Assembly (NCBI RefSeq): GCF_902459505.1
Contig: NC_047088.1
Location: 31,118,730-31,182,729 of the forward strand
Origin: Geotrypetes seraphini
Lineage: Eukaryota > Chordata > Amphibia > Gymnophiona > Dermophiidae
DNA length: 64,000 nt
Direction: 5' to 3'
The translations under genes were made by a program, and so were the position numbers. Position 1 is the first letter of the stretch, and every line of letters begins with the position of its first letter. The notes under the pieces were generated by a model that was given only the letters and a program-made list of their open reading frames with translations, made no database searches and was not told the DNA's origin. Shown here piece after piece: positions 44,032 to 55,764 of this stretch.

Positions 44032-46505
44032 CATACATTCTCTTAAACAGCATTTTAGTAGCTTTCCTCTGGGCAGACTCCACGCTTTTTATATCTTTTT
44101 GAAGATGCGGTCTCCAAAATTGTACACAATATCCTAAGTGAGGTCTCACCAGAGACTTATACAGGAGCATCAATACCTCCTTTTTCCCACTGGCCATACC
44201 TCTTCCTAAGCATCCTAGCATCCTTCTAGCTTTCGCCATCACCTTTTCAACCTGTTTGGCCACCTTAAGATCATCACATACATCACACCTAGGTCCCACT
44301 CTTCTGCCATGCACATAAGTTCTTAAACCCCCCCCCCCTAAAGTGTACTGTTCCTTTGGGTTTTTGCAGCCCAAATCCATGACCTTGCATTTCTTAGCAT
44401 TAAATTCTAGCTGCCAAATTTCAGACCATTCTTCAAACTTCACTAGGTCTTTCTTCATGTTATTCACACCATCCAGGTTGTCTTTTCTATTGCAGATTTT
44501 TGTATCATCTACCTGACAGCAATATCATTTATAAAAATGTTAAAAAGAACAGGCCCAAGAACAGAACCATGAGGCACACCACTGGTAACATCCCTTTCCT
44601 CTGTCGTCTTCCACTCAACCAGTTTCTGACCCAGCCCGTCACTTTGGAGCCCATCCCGAGGGCACTCAGTTTATTTATTAGACATCTGTGTGGAACACTG
44701 TCAAAAGCTTTGCTAAAATCTAAATACACCACATCTATTGCACTCCGTCTATCCAATTCTCTGGTCACCCAGTCAAAGAAATTGATCAGATTTGTCTGAC
44801 AAGATCTTCCTCTAGTGAATCCACATTGCCTCTGGTCCTGTAATCCACAGGATTTCAGAAACTTCACCATTCTCTGTTTTAAAAATGTTTCCATTAATTT
44901 GCTTACCACGGAAGTCAGACTTACCGGCCTGTAATTCCCTACTTCTTCCTTACTTCCACTGCTCTTCTCCAGTCCTCCGGTATCACTCCCAACTCTAGAG
45001 AAGCATTGAAAAGCTCAGTCAGTGGAGCAACTAGAACTTCCCAAAGTTCCTTCAACACCCTTGGATGTACACCATCCGGCCCCATCACTTTGTCTGCCTT
45101 TAATTTAGCTTGCTCCTCACGAACACAACCCTCTGAAAATCGATCAGTGTCTACCACTCCTGCATCCCTATTCGTGTTTGTCTTATGTGGTCCCCACATC
45201 TGATGCTTCAACCGTAAACACTGAACATAAATATCTGTTAAGTAATTCAGCCTTTTCTTTATCAGCTTCTACATATTTTTCCCCTTCACTTTTGAGTCTC
45301 ACAATGCCACTTTTGCATATCTTCCTATCACTGTTATATCTAAAAAGTCTTGTCACCCCTTTTTACCATGTCAGCTATTTTTTCTCCCATTTGTTATTTT
45401 TGCTTTCCCAACTACATGACCAGGCTCTCTTAACTTTTCCAGATATTTTTGCCTGTGTTCTCTTTTTTTGTGATCTTTTGTAGTTTATGAAAGTGAATCT
45501 CTTATTCCTTACCTTCTCAGCTACTACTTTTGAGAACCAAAGTGACCTTTTTTTCCTCTTACTTACTTGCCTCACAAAAAGGTTTATCGCCCTTACAATA
45601 ACTCCTCTCAATTTTGCCCACTGCATTTCTACTCCTTCCAGACGTTTCCATCAAGACAATTCCTTGATGAAATCCCCTAACCGAAAAGTTAGTATTTTTT
45701 AAAGTCTAGAACCTATACTTTTGAATGAGTCCTCTCTATACCCGTCTTACTATTAAACGGTACCATGCAGTGATCACTGGATGGCAGATGATCACCCACT
45801 GTAACATCAGAAACACTTTCCCTATTTGTAAGCACTAAACCCAGTATGACCCCATCCTGTGTGAGTTCCATTACCAACTGCTGGAACAGTTCTCCTTGTA
45901 GAGAATCCAGGATCTCCCTACTTCTAGAAGACCCTGCAATAGGGATACCCCAATCAACATCCGGCATATTAAAATCACTAATACTTCCCCTTTATTAGAT
46001 ATATTCTGAATGTCTACTATTAACTCTGTCTACTTCTTCCATCTGTGAAGGAGGCCTGTATATCACACCAGTGTAAATATATTTACCATTCCCTCTTTCC
46101 AAATTGATCCACAGTGCCTCTTCCTTGTCCTGCAGATCCTGCAATTGTATGGCTTTAATATGATCTTTAACATATAATGCTACTCCCCCTCCTTTTCTTC
46201 CTACCCTGTCTTTCCTGAACAGATTATAGCCTAGCATAACTACATCCCAGCCATAGTTCTCTGTGAACTATGTCTCCGTGATCACAATATCCAACTCATC
46301 TTCTTCCATCACAGCTTCTAGATCCATAATCTTGTTTCCCATACTATGAGCATTAGTATATACTGCTTTCTAGACATTTCCCCCTCTTCCCATCCGTGTA
46401 GAGGTATTCAGTGATTTACTTACCCACAAGCTTATATTCACCCGGGGGCTTTGATCACCCTGCCCCATCACTTCTAGTTTAAAGCCCTCTTCAGTAGATT
46501 AGCCA
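44032..46505 (-). mobile_element. Long CR1 LINE: endonuclease and reverse transcriptase
   Basis: Reading right to left, the endonuclease part has NKIMDLEAVMEED, YNLFRKDRVGRKGGGVALYV, EEALWINLERGNG and MPDVDWGIPIAGSSRSREIL, then VSDVTVGDHLPSSDH. A linker (VRQVSKRKKRSLWFSKVVAE) precedes the reverse transcriptase: DKVMGPDGVHPRVLKELWEV, VIPEDWRRA, QCGFTRGRSCQTNLINFFDW and VVYLDFSKAFDSVPH. It ends with FEEWSEIWQLEFNAKKCKVM, PHLGYCVQFWRPHLQKDI and SAQRKATKML. The catalytic VDDT region is frame-broken. The 5' end is near 46505. The copy lacks the last part of the ORF and the 3' UTR. Confidence 0.85.
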
Positions 46506-47185
46506 GCCTGCCGCCAAAGACACTTTTTTAAGGTGGTTCTGACTCTATGAAAGAGTGTCCTTAAGGGGCTGCATCCTATAGACTCCCTCATATCCAAGTA
46601 GAGCTTAAACCTGTTATTATCAACCTTTTTCATCTCATGATACACTTACAAGGTGCAAAAATTGTCAAGACACATCATGGAGAGTACAGCAGTTGTCAGA
46701 GCCAAAATTCAGCAGTGCCATCTGTTGAAGTGTTGCATAACTGACTCCTGCCCAATCTTCATGGCTTAAATAAGTAGGAGCTTTTCCTGCCCACAGAAAC
46801 CATGCTGAATATTGGCCCTTCATTAATTAGAGCAGGATTTTGCCAAGTTTTAACCAGGTCTTATCATATTTGTAATTTTCCATAATTTCTGCAGTTTATT
46901 TTAAAGCATCACGTGCCAGATTTTCATGAATCAGGGATAAATATAGACAAAGTACTAGAGCAGAATGTAACTCAGATTTGGGGGTATGAAAATATGGGGA
47001 ATTACAGTAAAGGGAGTGTAAATTGAAGAAATGATATATTAGTTCCACATGGTGGAATCTTGGCATTGTATTTGTTAAGACAATGTTTCTTTGGTTTATT
47101 TTTCTTATATACTTTTATGTGAAATTAAAAAGAAAGTAAAACAAAGTGCAAGAAGCCTGCATGTCTGTCTGTATCCTTAGTTTCT
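46506..47185. other. No gene recognised
   Basis: Probably the far 5' end of the CR1 up to about 46600, then AT-rich DNA. Confidence 0.3.
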
Positions 47186-47345
47186 AAGTAGTTAGGGTGG
47201 GGTTGTCGGAGGCATGGGGGGGAGGGAGTTGTGTGGTGGCAGGAGAGCGTGGGCATCTCTCCCGCTGCTGAGGGGGGGTTGGGCATCTCTTCCACTGCTG
47301 GGGGTTGTGTTGGTTGGCAGCGGGAGAGATTATGATTACATGTCT
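47186..47345. repeat. GC-rich repeat related to 13521-14185
   Basis: 'gggcatctctcccgctgctg' and 'gggcatctcttccactgctg' are two direct copies, inverse to 'gagagatgcccactctctcc' at 13540. Confidence 0.4.
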
Positions 47346-48370
47346 TACCGATAGTTCAGCCCTGAAATTAATATACTGTATTTATAACATTGATGCCATA
47401 AATACAGCTTTTCTTTACAATAGCAGGGATGTATACGTGTATTATACGCGTGTTGTGAGCACTTGTGTTGAAGGTGTGTCTTATGTGTGCCCGTTAACAG
47501 CATAAAATATAGAAGAGAAAGCAGTGAAAAGATGGGGCCAATGAGAGAAGGCTAAAATTTTCATTTTTCTTGATTAAAATATGTAGAAGCTGAGCCAGAA
47601 CTTTATACATTTATCCCCTGCATTTGCGTAGTCTGCTGCAACCTCTATGCCTCCTCTACACAGCCTTGATGGTCACATGTATATGAGGTCAGTGTTGCAT
47701 TGGTTGCTACTTGTTTTACGGCAAAAAACAACAGACCCCCCACCCAACATCAATCCACACTATCATACTCACCAAAATACTCCCCAAAAAAACAACCGGA
47801 AAAGAAAAAAAAAAAATGTAAAACTGTTCTGTAAACGCTGCCTGTTCACATTTCCTTTCCAAAAGCTTCCAACAGCTCCAAAAGAAGGAAAATCTCTAAC
47901 AGCCGTGTTAAAAAGTGCTTTGTGGCTAAAGCCTTTGATGCACGTCAATGACGTACGCATATAATGCGCTAAATAATCCATGCCTATGACTGATGTAGCA
48001 AGTCTGGTGCATGCATATAGTGTCGCTATATAAACTGGACTATTCTGCGCATGTGTGAGAGTCACTCTCACAGCAATCGATCAGATGGAATCGAATGGAG
48101 ATTACGGTGAATCTCCACACAAATCATTTGAATGCAAACTTGTTTGAGCATCGATCGCCATTTCGGAATCGGCAAAAAAAAAATTGCCCCACAGTGATCC
48201 ACAGTCTTACAACCATGTTTAGTGCATCTAGGCCAGAGTCGCCTCGCCTCACTCAACCTGCCCTTAGCCTTCTCCTCTCTCCTCTTGTTAGCGATTTGGA
48301 GGGTGGTTGCAGTTAACCAGTTCCTACCACGTACTGGCTTCTAGTATGGCACATGCTTTTGAGCAGTTTT
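47346..48370. other. No gene recognised
   Basis: 47700-48310 has a few phrases reminiscent of an old DNA element ('gtgagagtcactctcacag' is a perfect short palindrome at 48055-48073). Nothing more can be supported. Confidence 0.3.
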
Positions 48371-48599
48371 AGTGATGTTTCCTTTGATCTCTGCTTACAA
48401 TTTGTCTGTCCCCCTCCTTCCTGCCTGAGCAGGTTGAACCTGTTACACTTCTCCCCCTCTGTATTTGAGGTTTTAGCAATCGCGGTTTCGATTACTTGTG
48501 CTTGCTGGCTCCTCCCCCAAATTAAATCAGTTTGCACAGAGAAATTGCTGATTCTAAGCGTTTACAGAGAAAATAGCTGATTCCCAGCACTTTCTTCAC

Positions 48600-48785
48600 C
48601 GTGTTTTGCCTCTCCTTCAGGAAAAGGCCATATCTCCCACCATGTTATTTGCGGTTTCACCATATTCACGATGGTTTTTAATAGAAAACAGCGAATAACA
48701 TATGAAAAAGTTATTTGCGGTTTTTCTGTATTCGCGGGTCTGTTAATCCCCTATCACAGCGAATATGGAGGGAGTATACTTCAAT
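48600..48785. mobile_element. Probable Tigger/pogo-like MITE remnant
   Basis: 'gttatttgcggtttttctgt', 'attcgcggg' and 'cagcgaatatggagggagta' give inverted 'attcgcgg/cgcgaat'-type pairing. The style is that of short elements inserting at TA. Confidence 0.35.
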
Positions 48786-48789
48786 TGCA

Positions 48790-49275
48790 TGTAACACAAT
48801 ATAATAGCAGATTTCTAGACTGCATAACCATTAGTTCAATGCAGTTAACAAAAGATTATGCTATGAGAAAATACAGAAATAATGTGATGTGAATAGATTT
48901 AGCTAGCCATAAATTTGGAGAAAAGATAAGCCTTCAGAAGTTTTCTGTAATGCTTATAAGATATAGATCTAATCAACAATGGACGGAAATCTTTGTCATA
49001 AGAAGCAGCCTTATAAGAAAGACAATGCCCATGATGTCTTTTACTTTTGCAGCCCTTTGCTGAAGGGAACATAAATAGGGCATGAGATTTTCTACTCCTC
49101 TCATGTGTCATAATAACAAATCTATCAACAAGCTATGAAGGAGCAGCACCAAAAGCTACTTTATAATATAAGCATCCCAACTTGAAAATCACCCGGGTCT
49201 CCACTGGGAGCCAATGCAACTCAGGATAATAAGGAGTGACATGATCGTACTTCTTCAGGCCTGGATGCTTGATCT
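48790..49275 (-). mobile_element. L2-clade LINE 3' part
   Basis: The - strand reads LKKYDHVTPYYPELHWLPVE, TRVIFKLGCLYYKVAFGAAP, then MTHERSRKSHALFMFPSAKG and LIRSISYKHYRKLLKAYLFS, ending in a stop near 48899. This is the best-preserved copy of the family also seen at 1-360 and 15111-16225. One stop interrupts the reading before MTHERS. Confidence 0.7.
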
Positions 49276-49289
49276 TGCATAATCTAACC

Positions 49290-49775
49290 CTGACTTGGGC
49301 TACAAGGAGTTGGTGATCAGATCCACAGTGTGTACCTGGTAGTATTCTTGCAAAGATAATTGATACCTTCCATTTTTGCTAGCAGATGATACAGTCAATT
49401 TGGTTGCGATGCTGCCCATTTTGGGATGTCCAGGTGTAGAGGCACCACTTTGGTTGCGTGAAGACAGTATTGGTGATTCTAAGCTTGTTCTCTTGGCAGA
49501 ACTGTACAAGACGGTCCCCAGCTTCATTCCTCTCCCCTAGGCTATGCCTGCAAACCACTCCTACATCCTCTCCTTCTCCAACTTCGGCACTGAAGTCACC
49601 CATAATGTAGATGATGTCCTTTTTTGGAGCTCTATTGAGTGCACTTTGGCCCTGGGCATAGAAGTCCTCAATGTCCTGCTCTGACGCGTCTGCTGTTGGT
49701 GCATAGACTTGGATGATGGCCACATTCGGAGGTTTTTACTGTGAATTATTTTCCTAACTTTGTCAGACCTCAATG
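49290..49775 (-). mobile_element. RTE-clade LINE endonuclease fragment
   Basis: The - strand reads MAIIQVYAPTADASEQDIED, FYAQGQSALNRAPKKDIIYI, MGDFSAEVGEGEDVG and HSLGERNEAGDRLVQFCQEN, then YTWTSQNGQHRNQIDCIIC. This is the RTE/BovB-type endonuclease often mis-annotated as craniofacial development protein 2. The frame changes once near 49390. Only the endonuclease is present. Confidence 0.75.
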
Positions 49776-49868
49776 ATATATCATATCAATTATCACAGGG
49801 GTAGGGAAACACAAGCCTGTTGGGTTTTTAACATTTCCACAATGAATATGCACAAGATTGTTTTGCAT

Positions 49869-50174
49869 AGGGTTACCAGACATCCGGGAAAACCTGGACA
49901 TGTCCTCTTTTTAGAGGACTGTCTGGGTGCCTAAAAGGACTTTCCAAAATCCGGTAGTTTGTCCAGGTTTTGGAAAGCCCTGCTCTCCCGGCAGTGTCTG
50001 GAGGGCCTCTGAGCATGTGCAGATGATGTCACATGCATCCGTGCATGCTCAGAGACCCTCCAGATACGGCTTTGTGGGGGGCAGAGAGGGGGCTGGAGGC
50101 AGAACATTGTGTGGTTAGGGGTGGGGCAGGGCCATGTGTCCAGGTTTCTCCAGATAAAAATTTGGTAACCCTAG
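49869..50174. mobile_element. MITE with TAGGGTTACCAGA ends
   Basis: Left TAGGGTTACCAGACATCCG; right the complement, GGTAACCCTA. Internally 'gtccaggttttgg/ccaaaatccgg' pair. Non-autonomous. Fragments of another MITE family precede it at 49797-49868. Confidence 0.65.
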
Positions 50175-50690
50175 TTTTGTGTCCAATGGAAGCAGTATAT
50201 GCATATCAATCTCATAAGGATTGTGTGATCATTGGAATATTTACCTCTACCATAACTTTGTAAAAGCCAGTGTAGAACTAATGGTGGGAAAATAAAAAAA
50301 TAAACTACCGCTCTAGTTTAAATAAGGCAGCTTATTGGTTGGAATGCACATTACACAATCAAAAATTGTTCAGTCACCAAGGCACTATGAGGAGTGAAAT
50401 CTTAATGCACCTCACTGAGTCTTATGTTAAAGATTAACTCATGTTATCTGCAAAAGGATCTGTGTTATTCATATAGGCCCTGCTGCAGATAACTTACACT
50501 AATCTTTAGTTTAACCCCCCTCCTCCTCCCCCCAAACCCCCCCCAAAAAAACAAACAAACAAACAAAAAAACCCTATCTTATTCCACCTGCACTGCCTTC
50601 TTGAAGGAGTCTGGGACTGGTTTTCCAACTAAGTTTTCTCTTTAATAAAATGCTGAATTATGTTTAGCTGCAGACCTAACTTATCTCATG
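50175..50690. other. No feature recognised
   Basis: Intronic DNA with a C/A-rich simple stretch at 50515-50570. Confidence 0.3.
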
Positions 50691-51046
50691 TTCTAGCCTG
50701 CCTGCACTGGGTGTTTTAGCTTGGGCATTCTAGCTTCTTATGGCTATCTCAGCATACCATATTGTATTCCGCCCTCCTGGACATGTAACAGAAAGACTGC
50801 AGGGCTTAGATAAGTGACCTGCTAGTGTGAGCTTAGGACCAATGATCGTTAAAGAAAAGTAACACCTGAAAAGTTTTTTTCTAGAATTCAGTTGTACAGC
50901 CAGAAGAGTGTATAAATATCTCTGAAACTTCCTGGTTTCGGGACTTCTGAAGCCAGCTTGGGGCTCAGGGGTCCGCATATGCTGAATAAACACCTGTGCT
51001 TTCTTCAAGTCTCTAAGTTTTGTGGCTGCCCAAAGTGACCTTTCAT
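50691..51046 (+). mobile_element. Probable solo LTR (fossil retrovirus-type), approximate limits
   Basis: The parts look like U3 with a TATA-type box (near 50912), a short R with an AATAAA signal (near 50986), and a U5 ending around 'gacctttca' at about 51046. No internal retroviral sequence is next to it. Family not recognised, age unknown. It ends about 110 bp before the TATA-like box of RNF128 exon B. The call rests on layout only. Confidence 0.4.
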
Positions 51047-51129
51047 TCTCACTCAAATGCTAAAATTCTCCCTCGAATCAAAACAACGAGAAACAAATTC
51101 AAAGACGTCCATATACACCATTTGGGTTG

Positions 51130-51478
51130 GGGTTTTTTTTTTTTAATTCAAATGAAAATATAAAAGGCTCACTTCCTCGAACGGCGATCACCAACTCACA
51201 CAAGATCCTGTCAGAGCGATTGCGCGCGACACACACGCTTTCTGCCCATTTCCCTACTCCTCTAGCAGGTGACCGGGTTAGAGCCCCGCCCTGCATGACC
51301 GCGCTTCCTGGTCTGGGAGGGGGAGTGCCAGCGACACCTGCCGAGGTACGAAGGGGCAGGGCTGAGGGCGAGAGGGTGTGTGAGCGCGCGCCTCCCAGTT
51401 TCGCTCAGATTAACGGCCGCACCCGAGCTCGGACGCACGACGTTCTCTCCTCGACGCCCCGGCAGCGGGACAAGGCAG
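51130..51478 (+). promoter_or_regulatory. CpG-rich promoter and 5' UTR of RNF128 first exon B
   Basis: CpG density rises sharply from about 51180 and stays high through the exon (a CpG island of about 700 bp). TATAAAA lies at 51159-51165, which would place a start near 51190. GC-rich boxes ('ccccgccc' near 51283) follow. Which start is used cannot be told from sequence. The TATA-like box may be coincidental because it lies beside a T-run. Confidence 0.6.
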
Positions 51479-51908
51479 ATGGAGGGGCGGCGGCGGCTGC
51501 TGCCGTGGCTCGTGCTGAACGTCGTCGTGGTCGTCGTCCTGTTGCGCGCGGCCGCGACGGACGCCGTGTGGCTCGCCAACCTGAACATTACGTTCGTCCG
51601 GGGCAACCGCAGCGATTCGCGCGAGGACGAGCTGGGCGTCTTCGGGCAGGACTCGCCGCTGGAGATGGCGGCCGGCGTGCTGGTGCCCGCCGACCTGGAG
51701 GGCGAGGGCCACTTCGGCTGCGACCCGCGCACCAACTTCAGCGTGCCGCGGGGCTTCGAGGACGCCTGGCTCGCGCTCGTCCAGCGGGGGCCCCGCGGGG
51801 GCTGCACCTTCACCCAGAAGATCCTGAACGCCCTCTGGAACGGCGCCGGCGGGGTGGTCATTTACAACTACGCCGGGGACAGCCAGGTTATCCAGATGTC
51901 TCACCCGG
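51479..51908 (+). CDS. RNF128: RNF128 (GRAIL) alternative first coding exon B, PA domain
   Basis: It encodes the N-terminus of the longer RNF128 isoform. MEGRRRLLPWLVLNVVVVVV begins a signal peptide. The PA domain follows, with AVWLANLNITFVRGN, VFGQDSPLEMAAGVLVPADL, CDPRTNFSVPRGFEDAWLAL, VQRGPRGGCTFTQKI and GVVIYNYAGDSQVIQMSHPG. As I recall, human has AVWTAYLNV, VYGQDSPLEPVAGVLVPPD, NPHTNFTVP, GGGCTFADKI and VIPMSHPGA. The coding part ends at 51908 inside the Gly codon, before the donor GTAAGA, the same phase as exon A. An upstream in-frame methionine at 51380 exists, but its extension is not hydrophobic and not family-like, so 51479 is preferred. The exon is GC-rich, unlike its surroundings. 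Confidence 0.9.
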
Positions 51909-51944
51909 GTAAGAAAGGCCGGCCCCCCTGCCTTGAAAATGGGT

Positions 51945-52080
51945 CTTGGGTTTCTTTTCATCTTGAAACTTTATTGGTTTATGAAAACAATACAGTCCGC
52001 AAAGGTATAAAGTACAGTCATATAAAATGCCAATATAAAAAGTCTTATGCAACAGAGCTATTGCTGTAATGTAGGATATA
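51945..52080 (-). mobile_element. Possible L1 3' end scrap
   Basis: 'cttgaaactttattggttta' then AT-rich sequence resembles the inverted 3' end of the L1 at 1472. Too short for certainty. Confidence 0.3.
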
Positions 52081-53010
52081 TTGATGACTATTTCCTGACA
52101 TTTTTCTAAAGTAGACCAAACTTTTAATACATTGAAGGATGTTCCCAGCTGATCAGCCTTGGAAACTTTGAAGTTAATCTTCTTTCATCGGATAAACTCT
52201 TTTTTAGGGTAACTTTTTTAGGGTAATGACTTCTGTACAAAATGGATGAAACGATTTGTATTCGAGTCTATGGATTCCACAGCTCTTAAGTTAGCAAAAA
52301 CAGTTAAACTAGTTTAGCTTCTCCAGTTTCGTTATAAACTCCAGTTGATATGCTCTTTTTCTTTGCTATCCTGCTTACGGTAAGGGGTAAAACACGGATC
52401 TCAAGCGCACGTTCTTAAAAATTTGTTTTTTCTTCAGTTTTTGACAGCTGCGGTTTCAGATTTCATGTCCGAGGGGTCCCCGTTTTACCTCCTCTTTCCA
52501 CCGCTGCAGCTGTTCCCGTTTCTGACCCCACGGACAGGAAAATTTATTTTTGTTTGGTTCAACCCGGTCTTGAGCCCAGATCCCCAGGCTCTCAAACAGC
52601 TACCCTAACGTCTAAGCTATTTCCTTAGTTTATAAAGTTTAAAAGTTTGGGCACTTTTAATCTCAACATAGATTGTGGTTTCTTCCCTTCTGTTGTTTGT
52701 GAAGATCCATCAATTAAATGGTCCAAAGAAGATCCCTAAAGTAAAGAGCAGCCTACTCATTTCAAATGATTTTACTTTTTCTGAAGAAAAGTGCAGGATC
52801 TCAACTGCACTTCCTTAAACATTTGCTTCCCTTGTTTTTGACAGCTGCTGCTTCTCATTACCCTTTAGCTCTGATGGACCTCAGTGCTCCTCCCCCACCC
52901 CGACCCTGCGGATCTACTTTGACTGACAAAATAGAAATAAAATTATTTTTTTCTATCTTCCACGGCCATATCCAACATTTCTTTCCCAGACTTCTCTCTC
53001 CCTGCCTTGT
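52081..53010. other. RNF128 intron, no gene recognised
   Basis: First part of the intron after exon B. 52540-52610 inverted has a tRNA-like 'gggctcaagaccgggttgaa' and could be a SINE head, which I could not confirm. Confidence 0.3.
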
Positions 53011-53018
53011 GCCCTAGG

Positions 53019-53206
53019 TTAGGGGTAGGCAATTCCGGTCATGGAGAACCATAGGCAGGTCAGGTTTTCAGGATATCCACAATGAATATGTATGAGATGG
53101 ATCTGCATGCACTGCCTCCTTGAGATGCAAATTGTGCATATTTATTGTGGATATCCTGAAAACCTGACTTGCCTGTGGCTCTCGAGGCCCGGAATTGCCT
53201 ATCCCT
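53019..53206. mobile_element. hAT-type MITE, 8-bp TSD GCCCTAGG
   Basis: Flanked by an exact GCCCTAGG (53011-53018, 53207-53214). The ends pair GGGGTAGGCAATTCCGG with the complement of CCGGAATTGCCTATCCC. The stem continues with 'caggttttcaggatatccac' and its complement. Same family as 56572-56754. Confidence 0.8.
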
Positions 53207-53214
53207 GCCCTAGG

Positions 53215-53820
53215 TCAAACCTCTCTATTCCCCTTCATGCAGCATCTTGCCCTTCCTTCCCTCCATTATGATGTGCAACATTTTTCTCTCTCCCCATATA
53301 CCATTTCTTCCTGCCCTCTATATGTCCAATGTTTCTCCCTCCTCTTCCTCTTATCTTTTCTACCTTTTCTCTCCTCCACCCCAACAATTCTTCCTTTCCC
53401 CCTATGTGCAGCATCTTTCCTCCCACCCATTCCCCAGTGTAGCAGCACCCCACTGTGAGACCTGACATACCCTTGAAGCCTCCGAAAGCAGCAGTGGCAG
53501 TGGATGGTAAGCAGTGGAATCGCTTTGAACGAGCTAGTCGCGGCCTGCCCCACTAGGGCTTCCCTCTGCTTTGTCATCAGTTAAGAACAATAATGCTGCT
53601 TTAGGATGTCTGAGGTATGTCGGGTATCACCAGGTGTGTGGGGGGGAATAGTGTGTGTGTGGGGGTGTTAGTCAATGAATCAATGAGCCCAATTTTCTTG
53701 GACAACGAATTGATTCAATGATGTTTATTGAGCAGCACTAGATTTTTGATCTTGAATTATTTTTGCTGTTATTTTTATTTCTTTTTGAAGTGTACCTTGG
53801 AATTGTATTATATATTGTTA
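53215..53820. repeat. Pyrimidine-rich low-complexity DNA
   Basis: CT-rich to 53460, then unassigned. The open frames on both strands are composition artefacts. Confidence 0.5.
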
Positions 53821-53945
53821 TTTTAATCAGGTACTTTAGCTAGATTGTGAGCCTTTGAGACAGATAGGGAAGTTTTTCTCAAGTACCTAATTTCATTTTA
53901 GTTTGTAAACTGCTTTGAACTACTGCATTAAGTGGGATATGTTGA
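53821..53945 (+). mobile_element. LINE/SINE 3' end
   Basis: 'agctagattgtgagccttt' and 'gtttgtaaactgctttgaac' are the common 3' end of L2-clade LINEs/SINEs. A second such tail, 'aacctgttctgagtttgtca', is at 54234-54275. Confidence 0.5.
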
Positions 53946-54394
53946 ACTAAGTCCAAGTTCATTTAAAATTTCAAAGCGATGTACATTAAAAATGGGGTAG
54001 ACAAACAATTTATTGGGGAAATGCTGAATACTTCAAACGAGAGGAAAGAATAGGGAACTATTACAATCGATATTGGAAAGAAAATGAGTAAGGAAAAAAC
54101 AGAAGGGGAGTTAATTGATTGTTGCTTGCCTGCTTTGGATATCACAATGGGAAGGGTTATGTGTCAAGTTAGGATGAACACATTGTATTATAAGTATGGC
54201 AAATTGTAGCTAGTTTGATCATAAGTTATATATATTAACCTGTTCTGAGTTTGTCAGGGAGAACGGGATATAAAACAAAATAGTGGCATCCATCTCATTG
54301 TGGTCTTTAGAATTTGGGGGTCTGAAAGTTGAGAGTAAATGGCCAGTCAAGCACATTTTATGCTCTTCTAAAGTGTGTTGTACAGTAGTATATC

Positions 54395-54545
54395 TACTAT
54401 TTATAATTTTTATAGCACTGAAAGGCGTATGCAGCGCTGAATATTTAATATTCAATAAATGGTCCCTTTTAGGAGAGCTTATAATCTAATTTGGACAGAC
54501 AAGACCTTTCAGGATAGGGGAGTTTCTAGCAGAAGGAATGATGCC
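54395..54545 (-). mobile_element. L2-clade LINE 3' end
   Basis: Inverted 'tagcactgaaaggcgtatgc', 'agcgctg' and 'gagcttataatctaatttgg', the same 3' UTR as at 22100-22175 and 41430. Confidence 0.6.
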
Positions 54546-55064
54546 TTGGGTATCTTTCTTATTAATATGGTTCTCGATGCTTATCCCACACCTTAAATTA
54601 CTCCACTGATTTTTTTTTTTTCCCCCTGCATATCTTGAGTTTTCCCTCTTTGCCTCATACAGTACCATAATTTTTTCCATGATACCGTTTTTCCTTTGTG
54701 AGATGCTTGATTCTTGTGCCTTGTTTCATTCTCTGAGGAATTTGAATGTTTTTTATTTTAACCTCTGATCACAGGTCTCTATGCTTTGGCTCCAGGGCTA
54801 TGTTACAAACCTCTCCAAAAAGTTAAGAGTTCAATAAAATTGTGCCGTGATTGTTTATGCTGGCCACACTTCAAATATCTAACTGGTGGAACTAATTAGA
54901 TTTACTCACAATTGTCCTTGGAAATATGCTATGGTACATACCTGGAGTTCTATAAGGGTACGCTGACTTTTTGACAAACCTGTTTGCTGCCATAATAAAT
55001 ATGGTAGCAGTTGCCTAGAACACATTACTCTTAAAAATTATAGTATATCAGGTTGCCTATTAAA
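54546..55064. other. No feature recognised
   Basis: Intronic DNA. Confidence 0.3.
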
Positions 55065-55645
55065 TTATTTGGTACTAGTATTTAAGCCTGTTACATTAAC
55101 AGGTGCTAGATTAGATGTATGTATCTTTCTTTCTTTCTCTCTCTATCCTCGGCTGTCCAGCACACCTCTTCCCTGCTCCCCCTGTCTAGAAGTAGCCCTT
55201 CTCCCCCCTGTCCAGCAGCACCTCTTCCCTGCTCCCCCTGTCCGGCTTCCTAGTCTGTTCGTGTCTGCCCTCCTCTAAGCAGCCTGCCAAGGTTCGCGGT
55301 TGGCTCTAGTGAACCTTGCAGGCTGCACTGCACGTCGGTAGCACGTTCCTCTGATGCAATACCGTGTGTCAAGAGGAAACGTGCTACGGAGGTGCAAAGC
55401 GGCCTGCGAGGTTCGCTACAGCCGGCCGTGAACCTCAGCAGGCTGCTTTGAAAAGGAGCAACAGCGGCGGCAGTGGTTGGTGAGTGAGGGCGGGAGAGAG
55501 GGGAGTTGCCGGCATGTTCCCTACCTCCGTGTTCGAAAATGGAATTCGACACAGAGGAACACAGCATGTTGTCGAGGAACACAGCATGTTGTCAAGGAAC
55601 ATGCTATCCTAAGTGCACATGCGTGCTTAGGATTTTATTATAGAG
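55065..55645. mobile_element. Unclassified DNA element with internal inverted repeats
   Basis: Left end 'tagtatttaagcctgttaca' with the small palindrome CTGTTACATTAACAG, right end 'ttttattatagagga'. Inside, 'gcctgccaaggttcgcgg' and 'gtgaaccttgcaggctgc' pair, and again with 55395-55450. A triplicated 'ggaacacagcatgttgtc' lies at 55556-55600. Non-coding. Confidence 0.45.
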
Positions 55646-55764
55646 GATTGTAGGTGACAATCAGGGGACTCCTTCTTGGGTGGTGGTCCTGGGAGTACAT
55701 GCTTGCACAAGTAGGGTTACAGGTTAGGTTTTTATCTGTATCCTTCTGTCTCCCCCTCCCCCCG

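Noticed and set aside
49379-49723. Craniofacial development protein 2-like gene
   Set aside because: That annotation is an RTE LINE endonuclease, and no host gene is present.
51127-51861. Long overlapping open frames (261, 199, 183 codons) around RNF128 exon B on both strands
   Set aside because: They are shadows caused by high GC. Only the 51479 frame has a signal peptide and PA-domain blocks.
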